A stretch of DNA of 64,000 bases from Chryseobacterium sp. MEBOG06. GTDB taxonomy: Bacteria; Bacteroidota; Bacteroidia; Flavobacteriales; Weeksellaceae. The DNA is taken from positions 1,302,001 through 1,366,000 of the forward strand of contig NZ_CP084580.1 in NCBI RefSeq assembly GCF_021869765.1. The letters run 5' to 3'. This document shows, piece by piece, positions 18,085-26,625 of this stretch. Under the pieces are notes generated by a model. The model made no database searches, was not told where the DNA came from, and saw only the letters and a program-made list of their open reading frames with translations. The position numbers and the translations under genes were made by a program. How positions within the stretch are numbered: position 1 is the first letter of the stretch; each line of letters begins with the position of its first letter.

Positions 18085-18834
18085 TTATACGATCTGAAGT
18101 TCCGGTTTTCTGTAAGCATTCAGTACAGAATCATCAGAATCAAGATCAGTTATCAAGGTGCTGACCTGGCGTAAATCACATACTTTGAAAGATTCGCTTT
18201 GATTAAGCTTATTCTGACTGGCAAGGGCTATTGTCTTTTTGGAAGACTGTACCATCATTTTTTTTGTTTCCCCATCAGAGATTGAAACAGAAGAAACTCC
18301 AAACGAAGAATCAACGGCACATGTTCCCATAATAAAAAGATCAGCAATATATTTAGAGACTTCATAACAAGTAGTCATTCCCGAGGTGACAGCCAGATCT
18401 TGCTCATAGTTTCCGCCAAGAATTATTAATTCTACATTTTTAAACTTTTCAATGATTGGAACTATAGAAAGATTATTGGTGATAATCCGGATTTTAATAT
18501 CTAAAGGCATATAATTTACGACAGCCCATATCGTTGTACCTCCATCCATGAAAACGGTCATTCCGTTTTTGAGGAATTGCTGTGTCTTTAGAGCGATAAT
18601 ATCTTTCTCTTTGGTCAGGAAAGATTGTCTGTCATGAAAAGTAAGCGGATCTTTTTCCCTTACAATGGCACCACCTCTTGCTTTTGAGAGAAGGCCGTTA
18701 CGATGAAGAAGATCAATATCTCTTCTTATAGTATCTTCAGAGACATTAATCTGTACCGCTAAATCTTCGAACTTGACCTTTTTCTTATTTTGAAGTTCAT
18801 TAAGAATTATTTCAAAGCGTTCTTCCTTTAACAT
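18085..18834 (-). CDS. DeoR/GlpR family transcriptional regulator
   Basis: This 249-residue regulator has the DeoR layout. The winged helix-turn-helix lies at the N terminus (ERFEIILNELQNKKK, then VSEDTIRRDIDLLHRNG, residues 1-55), and the C-terminal sugar-phosphate-sensing domain reads FMDGGTTIWAV near 95 and NNLSIV near 118. Such proteins repress sugar or nucleoside genes and release DNA on binding a phosphorylated sugar. It is three bases downstream of the MFS gene in the same operon. A likely target is the palindrome at 20033-20054, upstream of the operon and of the divergent VOC gene. Confidence 0.88.
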   Translation of the reverse strand: MLKEERFEIILNELQNKKKVKFEDLAVQINVSEDTIRRDIDLLHRNGLLSKARGGAIVREKDPLTFHDRQSFLTKEKDIIALKTQQFLKNGMTVFMDGGTTIWAVVNYMPLDIKIRIITNNLSIVPIIEKFKNVELIILGGNYEQDLAVTSGMTTCYEVSKYIADLFIMGTCAVDSSFGVSSVSISDGETKKMMVQSSKKTIALASQNKLNQSESFKVCDLRQVSTLITDLDSDDSVLNAYRKPELQIV

Positions 18835-18837
18835 ATA

Positions 18838-20007
18838 TTACTTTCTGAATTTATAGATTACAGCAACGATTATAAACAACAAAGCTATGCTTTCAAAAGC
18901 AACCATCAAAGAAAAATGATGTGCAATGAACCCCAGTAGTGCAGGACCCGCCAGCTGGCCGGCATATCCCATAGTGGAAATAACAGGTATAGTAACAGTT
19001 GGCGATAAGCCCGGAATTTTTCCGCCTTCACTGAAAAATACGGGAACAATATTAGCTGCACCTACTCCCAGCAGAACAAAGCCTGCGAGTGATAATGCCA
19101 GCCACGGACTGAATATCAGGATTAAGACTCCTAAAGCAGCTAAAACACTTCCACCAATGACAACAATTTTGCTGTTCAATTTGCTGATTAAAGAATCGCC
19201 TGTTAATCTCATTACTGCCATGGCTACAGAAAATGCAGCATATCCAATTCCTGAAAATTCAGATTCTACTCCCTTATTATCTCTTAAGAAAATGGCACTC
19301 CAATCCAGCATAGCGCCTTCAGAAAGAAAAACGATAAAGCACATGAAGCCTAATATAAATACTGTTCCATTTAGCCACTGAAAACGGCTGGTCACTACTT
19401 GGGCTTCATCAACGTGAGAAAATTTTTGAATGATCTCTTTTTCTTCCGGATAGTTTAATAAGTGACGAAACTGGAAAACCAATAATCCAATCAATAAAGC
19501 AGAAATTGTGATGGCTGCATAGATGGGATTAAGCCCAAATTTAATTAAAAATCCTAATCCCATTGCCCCTAATAATCCTCCTACACTGAACAGTCCATGT
19601 AATGATGACATGATAGGCCTTCCAAAGGCATTCTGGACCTGTACACCGTGTGAATTCATGGCGACATCAATGGTCCCGATACAACAGCCAAATGCAAAAA
19701 GGACTATTCCCATCAGATAGATATCTGAAACAATGAGCAGAAAAGGAAGGAGTAAGGCAGCTGATAAAACAGAAGTTAAAATAACTTTTCTGGTACCTTT
19801 TTTACTGATAAAAAATCCGGATAGCGGCATCATTACTAAAGCTCCGCCTCCGAGTAAAAGAAGTAAAAATCCTAGTTCAGCTTCGTTCAGGAGAAGTCTG
19901 TCTTTGGCTAAAGGCACCATAGGTGCCCAGCTTGACAATGCAAGTCCGCAAACTAAAAATATAAATTGGGTGGCTCTTTTAGCTTCACTTATTTTTTTGT
20001 CTAACAT
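18838..20007 (-). CDS. MFS transporter (YbjJ-like)
   Basis: This 389-residue inner-membrane protein has about twelve hydrophobic helices and the MFS loop signature between helices 2 and 3 (SGFFISKKGTRKV). The N-terminal WAPMVPLAKDRL segment is like the YbjJ/FucP branch of sugar and small-solute carriers. The substrate is unknown. I used the ATG at 20007; a longer frame from 20055 would begin inside the palindromic promoter. The stop is three bases before the DeoR gene, so the regulator probably senses what the transporter brings in. Confidence 0.85.
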   Translation of the reverse strand: MLDKKISEAKRATQFIFLVCGLALSSWAPMVPLAKDRLLLNEAELGFLLLLLGGGALVMMPLSGFFISKKGTRKVILTSVLSAALLLPFLLIVSDIYLMGIVLFAFGCCIGTIDVAMNSHGVQVQNAFGRPIMSSLHGLFSVGGLLGAMGLGFLIKFGLNPIYAAITISALLIGLLVFQFRHLLNYPEEKEIIQKFSHVDEAQVVTSRFQWLNGTVFILGFMCFIVFLSEGAMLDWSAIFLRDNKGVESEFSGIGYAAFSVAMAVMRLTGDSLISKLNSKIVVIGGSVLAALGVLILIFSPWLALSLAGFVLLGVGAANIVPVFFSEGGKIPGLSPTVTIPVISTMGYAGQLAGPALLGFIAHHFSLMVAFESIALLFIIVAVIYKFRK

Positions 20008-20020
20008 ATTAAATTTATAT

Positions 20021-20056
20021 TTTGCAATATTATGCAAATTTGTATAAATTTGCAAA
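20021..20056. promoter_or_regulatory. Overlapping divergent promoters on a palindromic operator
   Basis: A perfect 9-base inverted repeat (TGCAAATTT, GTAT, AAATTTGCA) spans 20033-20054, with a further TTTGCA half at 20021-20026. On the plus strand TTTG (20021-20024), 20 bases, TAAATTTG (20045-20052) forms a consensus Bacteroidota promoter toward the VOC gene. On the minus strand TTTG (20056-20053), 20 bases, TAATATTG (20032-20025) forms a near-consensus promoter toward the MFS gene. A protein bound here would control both directions; the DeoR regulator is the natural candidate. Confidence 0.7.
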
Positions 20057-20120
20057 AAAACAATTAATTATTTTAATTGATAGATTATTTAAAATGACAA
20101 ACACCTAAAAATTTTTCATT

Positions 20121-20510
20121 ATGAAAATTGAACACTTAGCAATCTGGGCAGATGACCTGGAAAAGATGCGTGAATTTTATTTAAAGTATTTTGATACAGT
20201 GAGTGGAGAGAAATATACCAACGAAAGGAAAGGTTTTACTTCCTATTTTCTGACATTCGGAGAAAGTAATACCCGTTTAGAAATCATGAATAGGTTGGAT
20301 ATTCATGAAGAGCCTGAAAAAAGAGGATTCAGTAAGGGAATTGCTCACTTTGCCATTTCTGTAGGAGGAAAAAATGCTGTAAACAAGCTCACAGAAAGGC
20401 TACGTGCAGATCATTACACTATTGAAAGTGAACCAAGAACAACAGGAGACGGTTACTATGAAAGCGTAGTGCTTGATCCTGAAGGAAATTATGTCGAAAT
20501 ATCAGCGTAA
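20121..20510 (+). CDS. VOC (glyoxalase-like) family protein
   Basis: This 129-residue protein has the vicinal oxygen chelate fold in two beta-alpha-beta halves. Candidate metal ligands are His5 (IEHLAIW), a Glu in RLEIM near 54, His in IAHFAISV near 75 and Glu in YVEISA near the C terminus. Members include lactoylglutathione lyases, dioxygenases and fosfomycin-type resistance proteins; which reaction this one performs is not clear. It is followed by a HAD hydrolase gene after 15 bases. Confidence 0.85.
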   Translation: MKIEHLAIWADDLEKMREFYLKYFDTVSGEKYTNERKGFTSYFLTFGESNTRLEIMNRLDIHEEPEKRGFSKGIAHFAISVGGKNAVNKLTERLRADHYTIESEPRTTGDGYYESVVLDPEGNYVEISA

Positions 20511-20525
20511 TCAATAAAATCTTTT

Positions 20526-21125
20526 ATGACTAAAACAATAATATTTGACCTTGGCGGTGTTCTGCTAGACTGGAATCCCAGATATTTTTATAGAAATATA
20601 TTTAAGGATCCCGCTGAGATGGAGTGGTTTCTCAGCAACATCTGTACAGACGACTGGAATTTAGAGCAGGATAGGGGGAGAACTTTTGAAGAAGGTATTT
20701 CAATTTTGAAAAGAAAATATCCCCAGCATTCTGTAAATATTCAATTCTATTTTTCACAATGGGAGAAGATGCTCATCGGAGAAATACCGGGAACCGTACA
20801 TGTTTTGAAAGAGCTGAAGAAAAAATATGCTATATATGGGCTGACCAATTGGTCAGAGGAAACATTTCCCATCGCTTATAATAGATTTGATTTTTTTAAA
20901 TTATTGGATGGTATTGTCGTTTCAGGAACAGAGAAAATGATAAAACCGGATAAAGAAATATTCCGGGTATTATTAGACCGCTACAATCTTAAAGCTGAAG
21001 ATTGCCTTTTTATTGATGATAATAAGGATAACATTCAATCTGCTTCAGAACTTGGCTTTGAAAGTATACATTTTAGCAGTGCAAATCAGCTAAGTTCAGT
21101 TTTAAAACTGAAAGGGGTATTGTAG
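20526..21125 (+). CDS. HAD-superfamily hydrolase (subfamily IA)
   Basis: This 199-residue protein shows all four HAD motifs: FDLGGVLLDWNP near the N terminus, where the usual nucleophile Asp8 is kept but the second catalytic Asp of DxD is replaced (DLG), as in YihX and epoxide-hydrolase-like members; YGLTNWSEE (motif II Thr); EKMIKPDKEIF (motif III Lys) and LFIDDNKDNI (motif IV). Substrates of this branch are small phosphorylated compounds such as sugar phosphates. It lies in the VOC operon divergent from the transporter. Confidence 0.88.
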   Translation: MTKTIIFDLGGVLLDWNPRYFYRNIFKDPAEMEWFLSNICTDDWNLEQDRGRTFEEGISILKRKYPQHSVNIQFYFSQWEKMLIGEIPGTVHVLKELKKKYAIYGLTNWSEETFPIAYNRFDFFKLLDGIVVSGTEKMIKPDKEIFRVLLDRYNLKAEDCLFIDDNKDNIQSASELGFESIHFSSANQLSSVLKLKGVL

Positions 21126-21302
21126 ATTGTGATTGAAACCATACCAAGTCGGTAGGTAAACTTTTCCTGCTTTTGAACACCTCCTATTTTGTTTATTCAA
21201 GTCTATTTCTGTAATATTCCCATTGAATTTCCCAACGGGCGATGAGTTGTCAGGATTTATTAAACTACTTAATATTTCCATCATGATTTTATATTCTACC
21301 AT
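21102..21302 (-). CDS. Possible small protein convergent with the HAD gene
   Basis: A 66-residue frame (MVEYKIMMEI...) overlaps the end of the HAD gene by 24 bases on the other strand. Its composition (SSLINPDNSSPVGKFNGNITEID) is protein-like and a hairpin lies upstream. I do not recognise it and there is no clear promoter, so it may be a chance frame or a remnant. Confidence 0.3.
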   Translation of the reverse strand: MVEYKIMMEILSSLINPDNSSPVGKFNGNITEIDLNKQNRRCSKAGKVYLPTWYGFNHNLQYPFQF

Positions 21303-21346
21303 AAATACAAAAAATGCAATATTGTAGTATTCAGTAGTAAACACAA

Positions 21347-21371
21347 AACCACTGCAAAAATAGCAGTGGTT
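21347..21371. terminator. Hairpin AACCACTGC/GCAGTGGTT
   Basis: A perfect 9-base stem with a 7-base loop. T-rich bases follow on both strands but no long T run, so its role as terminator is likely but not certain. Confidence 0.5.
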
Positions 21372-21599
21372 GTTTATTATTACTTCAGCACACGATGCAA
21401 TCGTACAGCAGCGAGGGGAAGCCATCCGTGAAAAATAGACATTGGAATAGAAGAAAATTCCGAACTGAATCATCAGATAGATGAGTTGGAGACTTATACA
21501 ATGCTTACCGATCAGGAAAAAGCAGATTGAATTGCAGTAGAAATTGAATTAAAACTATCTAAAATAAAGAAAGAGATCTTATCAAGATGGAGAGTATCT
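21372..21599. other. Decayed intergenic DNA
   Basis: Plus-strand fragments such as a frame near 21480-21580 read ELETYTMLTDQEKAD and KLSKIKKEIL, interrupted by stops. This looks like the worn remains of a helical protein gene that I cannot identify. Confidence 0.35.
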
Positions 21600-21890
21600 T
21601 ATTGAGACTTTTGCTTCCAGTTCAGCATCCCGGTTAGCTAACGTTCTGTCCTGTTTGTCATATTCCCAGCCTTTTCTGGGAAGCTTTTTTAAGGCGTGTC
21701 TATTCAGGTATAGGAAATATATATTGAAAGGCAGGAAGTAAAGTTAGTTCATCAATAAGTCTTCCTTCACTTTGTTTACCTGCGTTCCTTTTTTCTGTTT
21801 GTTTCAAATTATGAAGAATATCATCCTTTAGTTGGTTTATCCTTACTTTTTAAGAGTAAACAGCCATTGATAAATTCTTTTATTTTTATT
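21600..21890 (-). pseudogene. Degraded minus-strand coding remnant
   Basis: Two overlapping frames on the minus strand read like protein: one with DDILHNLKQTEKRNAGK and GRLIDELTLLPAFQ, ending in a stop at 21700, and a second with LKKLPRKGWEYDKQDR and LANRDAELEAKV. Together they look like one gene broken by a frameshift and by loss of its start. I cannot name the family. Part of it is repeated exactly at 23358. Confidence 0.45.
21654..21708. repeat. 55-base exact direct repeat, copy 1
   Basis: Identical to 23358-23412. It holds a TTCCCAG/CTGGGAA hairpin followed by a T run on the plus strand, and on the minus strand it encodes part of the remnant described at 21600-21890. Confidence 0.85.
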
Positions 21891-21975
21891 GTAAAACTAC
21901 TATACAATACAGATCTATCCATACGGGATTCTGTAAGGTGAAAAATAGCATAGATTGTAATTTTACTACATATAT

Positions 21976-22200
21976 GAAATAGAAAAATTGATTATTAAGT
22001 ATCTTCAAGAAGGTTTTGGTCAGAATGAAATACCCGAACGATTAAAAAAATGAAGGTATTAAGCCAAACAGTTTAAGCTCAGTTGAAAAGCATTTAAATA
22101 AAATTAAAGAATTTTATGACGCTAAAACCCTTTTCACCTTACATGTATTCTGCATAATAATAAAGTTTTAGTAAATCCGGATTTCCGTAATGTGGATTAA
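21976..22200 (+). pseudogene. Broken LuxR-type helix-turn-helix gene
   Basis: A frame without a start reads EIEKLIIKYLQEGFGQNEIPERLKK and stops in an A run. The next frame continues with GIKPNSLSSVEKHLNKIKEFY and AKTLF, then a further shift gives a C-terminal HLTCILHNNKVL-like end. This is the layout of the small GerE/LuxR-type DNA-binding proteins of Chryseobacterium. With two frameshifts and no start codon it is dead. Confidence 0.6.
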
Positions 22201-22269
22201 TAAAATAATTGTTATAATTATCTCAGATTGCAATCACAATTATATTATTAATTAAAAAAATAAACATTT

Positions 22270-22548
22270 ATGAAAAAACTAATTTTATTAGCAGCTTTTG
22301 GAGTTGCTGGACTTGTAAGCGCGAAATCCGAAGATTTTAAAATTTCCTCAATTAAAACTGAGAAGACAGAAATCAAGAAAGCTTTTGACCTCTGTGGCGT
22401 GAATGTTACATTTTATGACAGTGAAGGAAATGTAACTGGTTCTCAATGGTACGTTACCGATGCTCCTACGCTTTCATCTTGTCAGGCTTTTCAGGCTATG
22501 GTAAAATGGAATCTTGCTAAAGCCGGATTTAGTCTTTCTGCAAACTAA
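22270..22548 (+). CDS. Small secreted protein, unknown
   Basis: This 92-residue protein has a clear signal peptide (MKKLILLAAFGVAGLVSAK) and a mature part of about 73 residues with two Cys residues that could pair (DLCGVN and SSCQAF). It has no recognised domain. It precedes the GLPGLI gene by six bases and the two are probably co-transcribed. Confidence 0.65.
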   Translation: MKKLILLAAFGVAGLVSAKSEDFKISSIKTEKTEIKKAFDLCGVNVTFYDSEGNVTGSQWYVTDAPTLSSCQAFQAMVKWNLAKAGFSLSAN

Positions 22549-22554
22549 ATTATT

Positions 22555-23322
22555 ATGAATTTCAAAAAAAAATATTTTACGATATTTTTCGTAATGTTTT
22601 TCTTGCGTGGACTTGCACAGATTCATGTAAAATATTATCATGTAAGATCTCCTATTGCGACCCTATATGAAGACCTATACATAAAAGATAATGATGTCAT
22701 ATCAATTCAGGATTCAATAGTTAACTTCAATAGTAATGGTACAATGTCTGCAGTAAAACCAAGTGGCAGACCTTTAAGCAAGAATTATTTTATTTCAAAG
22801 CTTCAGGACAAAGGAAAAACAAAAGATTTTTTCTTTACTGGACTTGACAGAAATACAAAATATTTTATTCACGATAATTTAACTAAACCGGTTTGGAAAA
22901 TTGACGAGACGAAAACAAAAAAAATTCTAGGTTATAATTGTATAAAAGCAACTACTAATTTTAGAGGCTCGGAGGTCACTGCCTATTTTACAAAAGAATT
23001 GCCATATTCCGCCGGACCTTTTAAATTCTTTGGCTTGCCGGGAATAATATTAGATATAAGAGAAGATAATAAAAATTTTAACATCTGGAAAGCTGAAAAA
23101 GTGGAATTAAGTGTTGATCCCAATATAAATTTTACCCCCAAATTAAGCAGCTATCCTAAAATAACAATGAAAGAGTTTATTGATTTGAAGGATGGAACTC
23201 AAAACAATGAAATGAAGGATCTATTAAGCAGGATGCCAGCCGGCACAAAAGTCCAAAGCGACTCAAAAGGCAGAGCAGGCTTGGAAAAAAAATTTGAGTT
23301 TGAACAAATGTATGCTCACTAA
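22555..23322 (+). CDS. GLPGLI family protein
   Basis: This 255-residue secreted protein belongs to the GLPGLI family, found only in Bacteroidota and of unknown function. The naming motif appears as FFGLPGIILDI near residue 160. Other typical features are a signal peptide (YFTIFFVMFFLRGLAQ), a WKIDETKTKKILGYNC segment near 122 and the ATTNFRGSEVTAYFT strand. It ends just before the second copy of the 55-base repeat, whose hairpin may act as its terminator. Confidence 0.88.
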   Translation: MNFKKKYFTIFFVMFFLRGLAQIHVKYYHVRSPIATLYEDLYIKDNDVISIQDSIVNFNSNGTMSAVKPSGRPLSKNYFISKLQDKGKTKDFFFTGLDRNTKYFIHDNLTKPVWKIDETKTKKILGYNCIKATTNFRGSEVTAYFTKELPYSAGPFKFFGLPGIILDIREDNKNFNIWKAEKVELSVDPNINFTPKLSSYPKITMKEFIDLKDGTQNNEMKDLLSRMPAGTKVQSDSKGRAGLEKKFEFEQMYAH

Positions 23323-23357
23323 AAAAGCACCTTTTAAACAAAACAGGGAAGTTTACC

Positions 23358-23420
23358 TTTGTCATATTCCCAGCCTTTTCTGGGAAGCTTTTTTAAGGCG
23401 TGTCTATTCAGGACTAGTCA
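23358..23420. repeat. 55-base exact repeat copy 2, plus IS-end-like scar
   Basis: Bases 23358-23412 match 21654-21708 exactly. The last part plus 8 more bases (TTCAGGACTAGTCA, 23407-23420) equals the outer right end of the IS3-family element at 45763-47112. It may be a scar of an earlier insertion or recombination. The hairpin with T run can also serve as terminator for the GLPGLI gene. Confidence 0.7.
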
Positions 23421-23498
23421 AAAAACAGATTTTTAATAGATAATTTAATTTTTGTAATCTTAATATATTAAGTTGAATTTGAAAATAATTAAAATAAA

Positions 23499-23717
23499 AT
23501 GAATTTAAGAAGGATAGGATATATATTCTTAGCAGCTTTAGCATTAACATCAATTATACTTGTTATTGAAGTTAATATACACCATGACAATATTAACTTT
23601 ACTAAAGCTGAATTAAATGAAATAATACTTTGGTCATTTATAAGAGGTCTTGTAATTTCTTTAGCGGTTAATATAGCAAATCATTATCACTCACTTCAAA
23701 AAAGTAAAAATAACTAA
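23499..23717 (+). CDS. Small two-helix membrane protein, unknown
   Basis: This 72-residue protein has two hydrophobic segments (about 5-25 and 44-62) linked by a His/Asn-rich loop. It has no recognised family. A good terminator follows directly, which supports a real transcript. Confidence 0.55.
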   Translation: MNLRRIGYIFLAALALTSIILVIEVNIHHDNINFTKAELNEIILWSFIRGLVISLAVNIANHYHSLQKSKNN

Positions 23718-23728
23718 CTTTATATTTT

Positions 23729-23759
23729 AGCTCCTACAGATTATTGTAGGGGCTTTTTT
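23729..23759 (+). terminator. Terminator after the small membrane protein gene
   Basis: A ten-base stem with one mismatch (AGCTCCTACA with TGTAGGGGCT) is followed by six T residues. Confidence 0.75.
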
Positions 23760-24059
23760 ATTTGCTAAAATCATCTTGAGGTAAGGTCAAATTAGAGTAT
23801 ATTTTATATTTATTAACTATTTGAAAAACGGGAAGTCTTCAATTATTACAACCCGGCATGAGTTGCATGAATATTGGGAGAAACGTAATGAAGAACTATA
23901 TAGATAAACTATAAAAATTTATAGTATACAAATGGATCTGAAATTAACCTATTCGAAATAGCCTCAAAAAAAGATAAAATAAATATAGTTTATTGTAAAG
24001 TTTAATTTTTAAGACATAATTTTAAAGACTAAAAATTAATAATAAATCTCAAAAAAACG
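23760..24059. other. Decayed intergenic stretch
   Basis: About 300 AT-rich bases. A short plus-strand frame (RHELHEYWEKRNEELYR) around 23850-23910 looks like a gene remnant; otherwise nothing is recognisable. Confidence 0.4.
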
Positions 24060-24530
24060 ATGCGAATACAATCAATATTTATTCTAGGTCTTTTGTTTTC
24101 TTGTGCAAAACAACCTGAAAATAAAATAGATAATGACACTTGGGAAAAATTAGAGGTTATCACCCTTTTTCAGAAAATTACAATTGAAAATCACTCTGAC
24201 AGTTCAGAAGTTGAAAATATTGTCTGGAATAAACAGATTTATAATATTCCCCCTAAATACATTATTGAAGACACTATAAAGACAAAAATTTATCTTGACA
24301 AAAATGAAAAAGACAGCTTAAAAAGTTGGATTAAATCTTCAATTCTTAAACCCAAATTTACAGCTTTAAATGCTTCTGATTATGTAGGAAATGTAGAATT
24401 AAAGTACATTGACAGAAACACCACGTTGAGTTGTAAATATTATTCTGTTGGAGAATGGGATAAAGTCTCAGAAAATACAAAAAAAATTTACAACTTATTG
24501 AATAGTAAAACAGAGTTATCTAAACAGTAA
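24060..24530 (+). CDS. Hypothetical lipoprotein
   Basis: This 156-residue protein begins with a short signal peptide and an LLFSC lipobox (Cys at about 15), so it should be membrane-anchored in the periplasm. The rest is Lys/Glu/Asn-rich and unfamiliar. It stands alone in a poorly conserved stretch. Confidence 0.6.
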   Translation: MRIQSIFILGLLFSCAKQPENKIDNDTWEKLEVITLFQKITIENHSDSSEVENIVWNKQIYNIPPKYIIEDTIKTKIYLDKNEKDSLKSWIKSSILKPKFTALNASDYVGNVELKYIDRNTTLSCKYYSVGEWDKVSENTKKIYNLLNSKTELSKQ

Positions 24531-24664
24531 AAAACCATTCAACTCAGACGAGGAGAGTTTATACTGTATTAGTGTATAATAAAAAAAGAAGTTTTATTTG
24601 CTAAGGAGATAGAAAACAAAAGAGTAGAAATGAGAATATTTCAAATTATTAATTAGTAGAAAAA

Positions 24665-26374
24665 ATGGAGTGCTTAGTGGTGAAAAGGCAGATTACATAT
24701 TCATGTGTATTTCCTGCAGGAAAAGATAATCTGATGGATATTCTTAAAATTATTCCATCAAAAAGTGCTATTGCATGGCTTTCATATTTGTTGTTTAAAA
24801 AGGGTTTAATGACAAGTAACCAAAGCGAACTTGATTTTTTTATTCCATTATTGTTTAAAATGAACGCAAAATTACAACGTGAAATCACTGATTATTTACA
24901 GTACATTACTGATGAATTAGAAAATTATGTGTTTTTAGATCAAGCTTCTTTATTGATATTAATTGAGTATATTTTAGAAAACCATAATGAGAATAATGAG
25001 GATATACTTGAGTCAAAGGATGATTTTTCAAATTTATTTATTGCTTATTTAATTTGTTGTGATGAAAGGATTCATTATTCAACTAAGGATTTGGCGTCTA
25101 TTAAAGATGCGGACTCACAAGTTTTACATCATTTGCCAGTACAATTAAAAATTAATGATGTAATTTATCCTAAAGATTATAGAGTAGAATTTATAAGGTT
25201 TTATTGCTTTATGATTTTTTGTGAGCAAGATGTAGAATTCAATGGATATCTAAAAGTATTTCTAAAAGAAAATCAGATTGAAAAATGGGAGGATTATTTA
25301 CACTTTGTTTTGCACATCTATCTTAGAAATACTACTAACGAAGAAGGAGCTTCAAACTTGATGAAAATCGTTCCTGTGAGATGCTATCAGAAAAAGCTCT
25401 TACATACGATGAGTATCGATATCAACAGTTTCAAAAGGACAGCTGATTTTACAGGATTAAGAAGTAAGCCGATTTATTGTCATGGCAATAATTTATACAG
25501 TATTATTTTTTCAAACTTTTTTATTGATAAAATGTTTCAGAGTTTTTTGTTTGACCTTGCTTCTACGTTGAAAGAGAAAGGGATGAATAAAATAAAAAAT
25601 TATCCTCAATTTAAACAATTAGTAGGAGAACGTTTTACAGAAAAATATTTGTTTTATGAAATAATGGAAGGTTGCTTTTCAAAAACATATAAAAAACTTA
25701 TATCAGGAGATGAGTTGAGAAAAAAAATAGGAGATGGAGAACCTGATTTTTATATCAGAAAAGGAAAAAACATATTTCTATTTGAATTTAAAGATGTTAT
25801 GCTAAATGCTAAGATTAAACATTGTGGTAATTTAGAGGAAATTCAGCATGAGTTTCTTCAAAACTTTGAACTTAAAACAATAGAAAAAAGTGGGAAAAAT
25901 CAAAAACATAAAGATAAAGGTATAACACAGTTGCTAAATGTGATAGAGAGTTACTTAACTACAATCTTCCAGAATTTGGATAGATTTGAGATAACGGATA
26001 GATTTAATGTTTATCCTATAATTGTCTATCAAGATCCTTGCTTTGACATTGAAGGTTTCAGGTATTTACTGAATGACAGGTTTGAAAAATTAAAACGGAG
26101 TAGAGTTATTCCTGAAGATTGTTTTGTGAAAGAATTTGTAATGGTACCTCTTGAAATTCTAATTAAACTTGAAGATTACTTTGCTGACGGAATATTACAA
26201 TTAGATATCCTCATTGATAATTACATAGTGGAATGTAAAAAATCTGAACAAAATAAATTACTTCCTTTTAATAAATATATTATGAGGCAAGCTAAAGAAA
26301 AAGGGTATAGGGAGGGGGAAAGTTCAAGATTTCAAAATATCCTGAATTCTTTTGTTGAAAAAAAATTGAATTAA
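24665..26374 (+). CDS. Orphan protein with PD-(D/E)XK nuclease-like motif
   Basis: I do not recognise this 569-residue protein as a named family. The first 300 residues are helical and AT-codon rich. Residues 357-377 read GEPDFYI..IFLFEFKD, with Asp361, Glu374 and Lys376 spaced as in the PD-(D/E)XK nuclease core. A conserved-looking EKYLFYEIMEG helix precedes it. The fold appears in restriction enzymes, Card1/Can1-like effectors and other defence nucleases, so a defence role is possible. It has no partner gene, and it ends about 80 bases before tRNA-Leu, a common integration site. Confidence 0.6.
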   Translation: MECLVVKRQITYSCVFPAGKDNLMDILKIIPSKSAIAWLSYLLFKKGLMTSNQSELDFFIPLLFKMNAKLQREITDYLQYITDELENYVFLDQASLLILIEYILENHNENNEDILESKDDFSNLFIAYLICCDERIHYSTKDLASIKDADSQVLHHLPVQLKINDVIYPKDYRVEFIRFYCFMIFCEQDVEFNGYLKVFLKENQIEKWEDYLHFVLHIYLRNTTNEEGASNLMKIVPVRCYQKKLLHTMSIDINSFKRTADFTGLRSKPIYCHGNNLYSIIFSNFFIDKMFQSFLFDLASTLKEKGMNKIKNYPQFKQLVGERFTEKYLFYEIMEGCFSKTYKKLISGDELRKKIGDGEPDFYIRKGKNIFLFEFKDVMLNAKIKHCGNLEEIQHEFLQNFELKTIEKSGKNQKHKDKGITQLLNVIESYLTTIFQNLDRFEITDRFNVYPIIVYQDPCFDIEGFRYLLNDRFEKLKRSRVIPEDCFVKEFVMVPLEILIKLEDYFADGILQLDILIDNYIVECKKSEQNKLLPFNKYIMRQAKEKGYREGESSRFQNILNSFVEKKLN

Positions 26375-26414
26375 ATAAAATAATTAGCCACCCTTTTGAC
26401 CACCCTAAAAATCA

Positions 26415-26450
26415 AAAACCTCTGAAAATCAAATGATTTCAGAGGTTTTT
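26415..26450. terminator. Terminator between the nuclease-like gene and tRNA-Leu
   Basis: AAAAACCTCTGAAA pairs with TTTCAGAGGTTTTT, with T runs on both strands. It ends the tRNA transcript and the convergent gene. Confidence 0.8.
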
Positions 26451-26452
26451 TG

Positions 26453-26532
26453 TACCCAGGACCGGGATCGAACCGGTACTCCTAAGAACTGGTGTTTGAG
26501 ACCAGCGCGTCTACCAATTCCGCCACCTGGGC
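26453..26532 (-). tRNA. tRNA-Leu (CAA)
   Basis: The minus strand folds as a tRNA: acceptor stem GCCCAGG with CCTGGGT, a D arm with GGTAGAC, anticodon loop CTCAAAC (anticodon CAA at 26496-26498, decoding UUG), a short variable arm and a T arm with GGTTCGATCC. The CCA end is not encoded. Confidence 0.92.
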
Positions 26533-26625
26533 TTGATGTTGATTTCAAACATGTTGTTTGTTTCAAATTGGTGTGCAAATATAAGAACTTTTTTCAATGT
26601 TCAAAAGCTTTTTGAAGAAAAAAAA

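Noticed and set aside
18926..20047. Plus-strand frames inside the MFS gene
   Set aside because: Shadows of the minus-strand transporter; they lack starts, promoters and family features.
21654..23412. CRISPR-like repeat pair
   Set aside because: Only two copies 1.7 kb apart, 55 bases long, with genes between them; no array.
26433..26615. Plus-strand frame of 60 residues over the tRNA
   Set aside because: It is the complement of tRNA-Leu and its flank and has no coding character.
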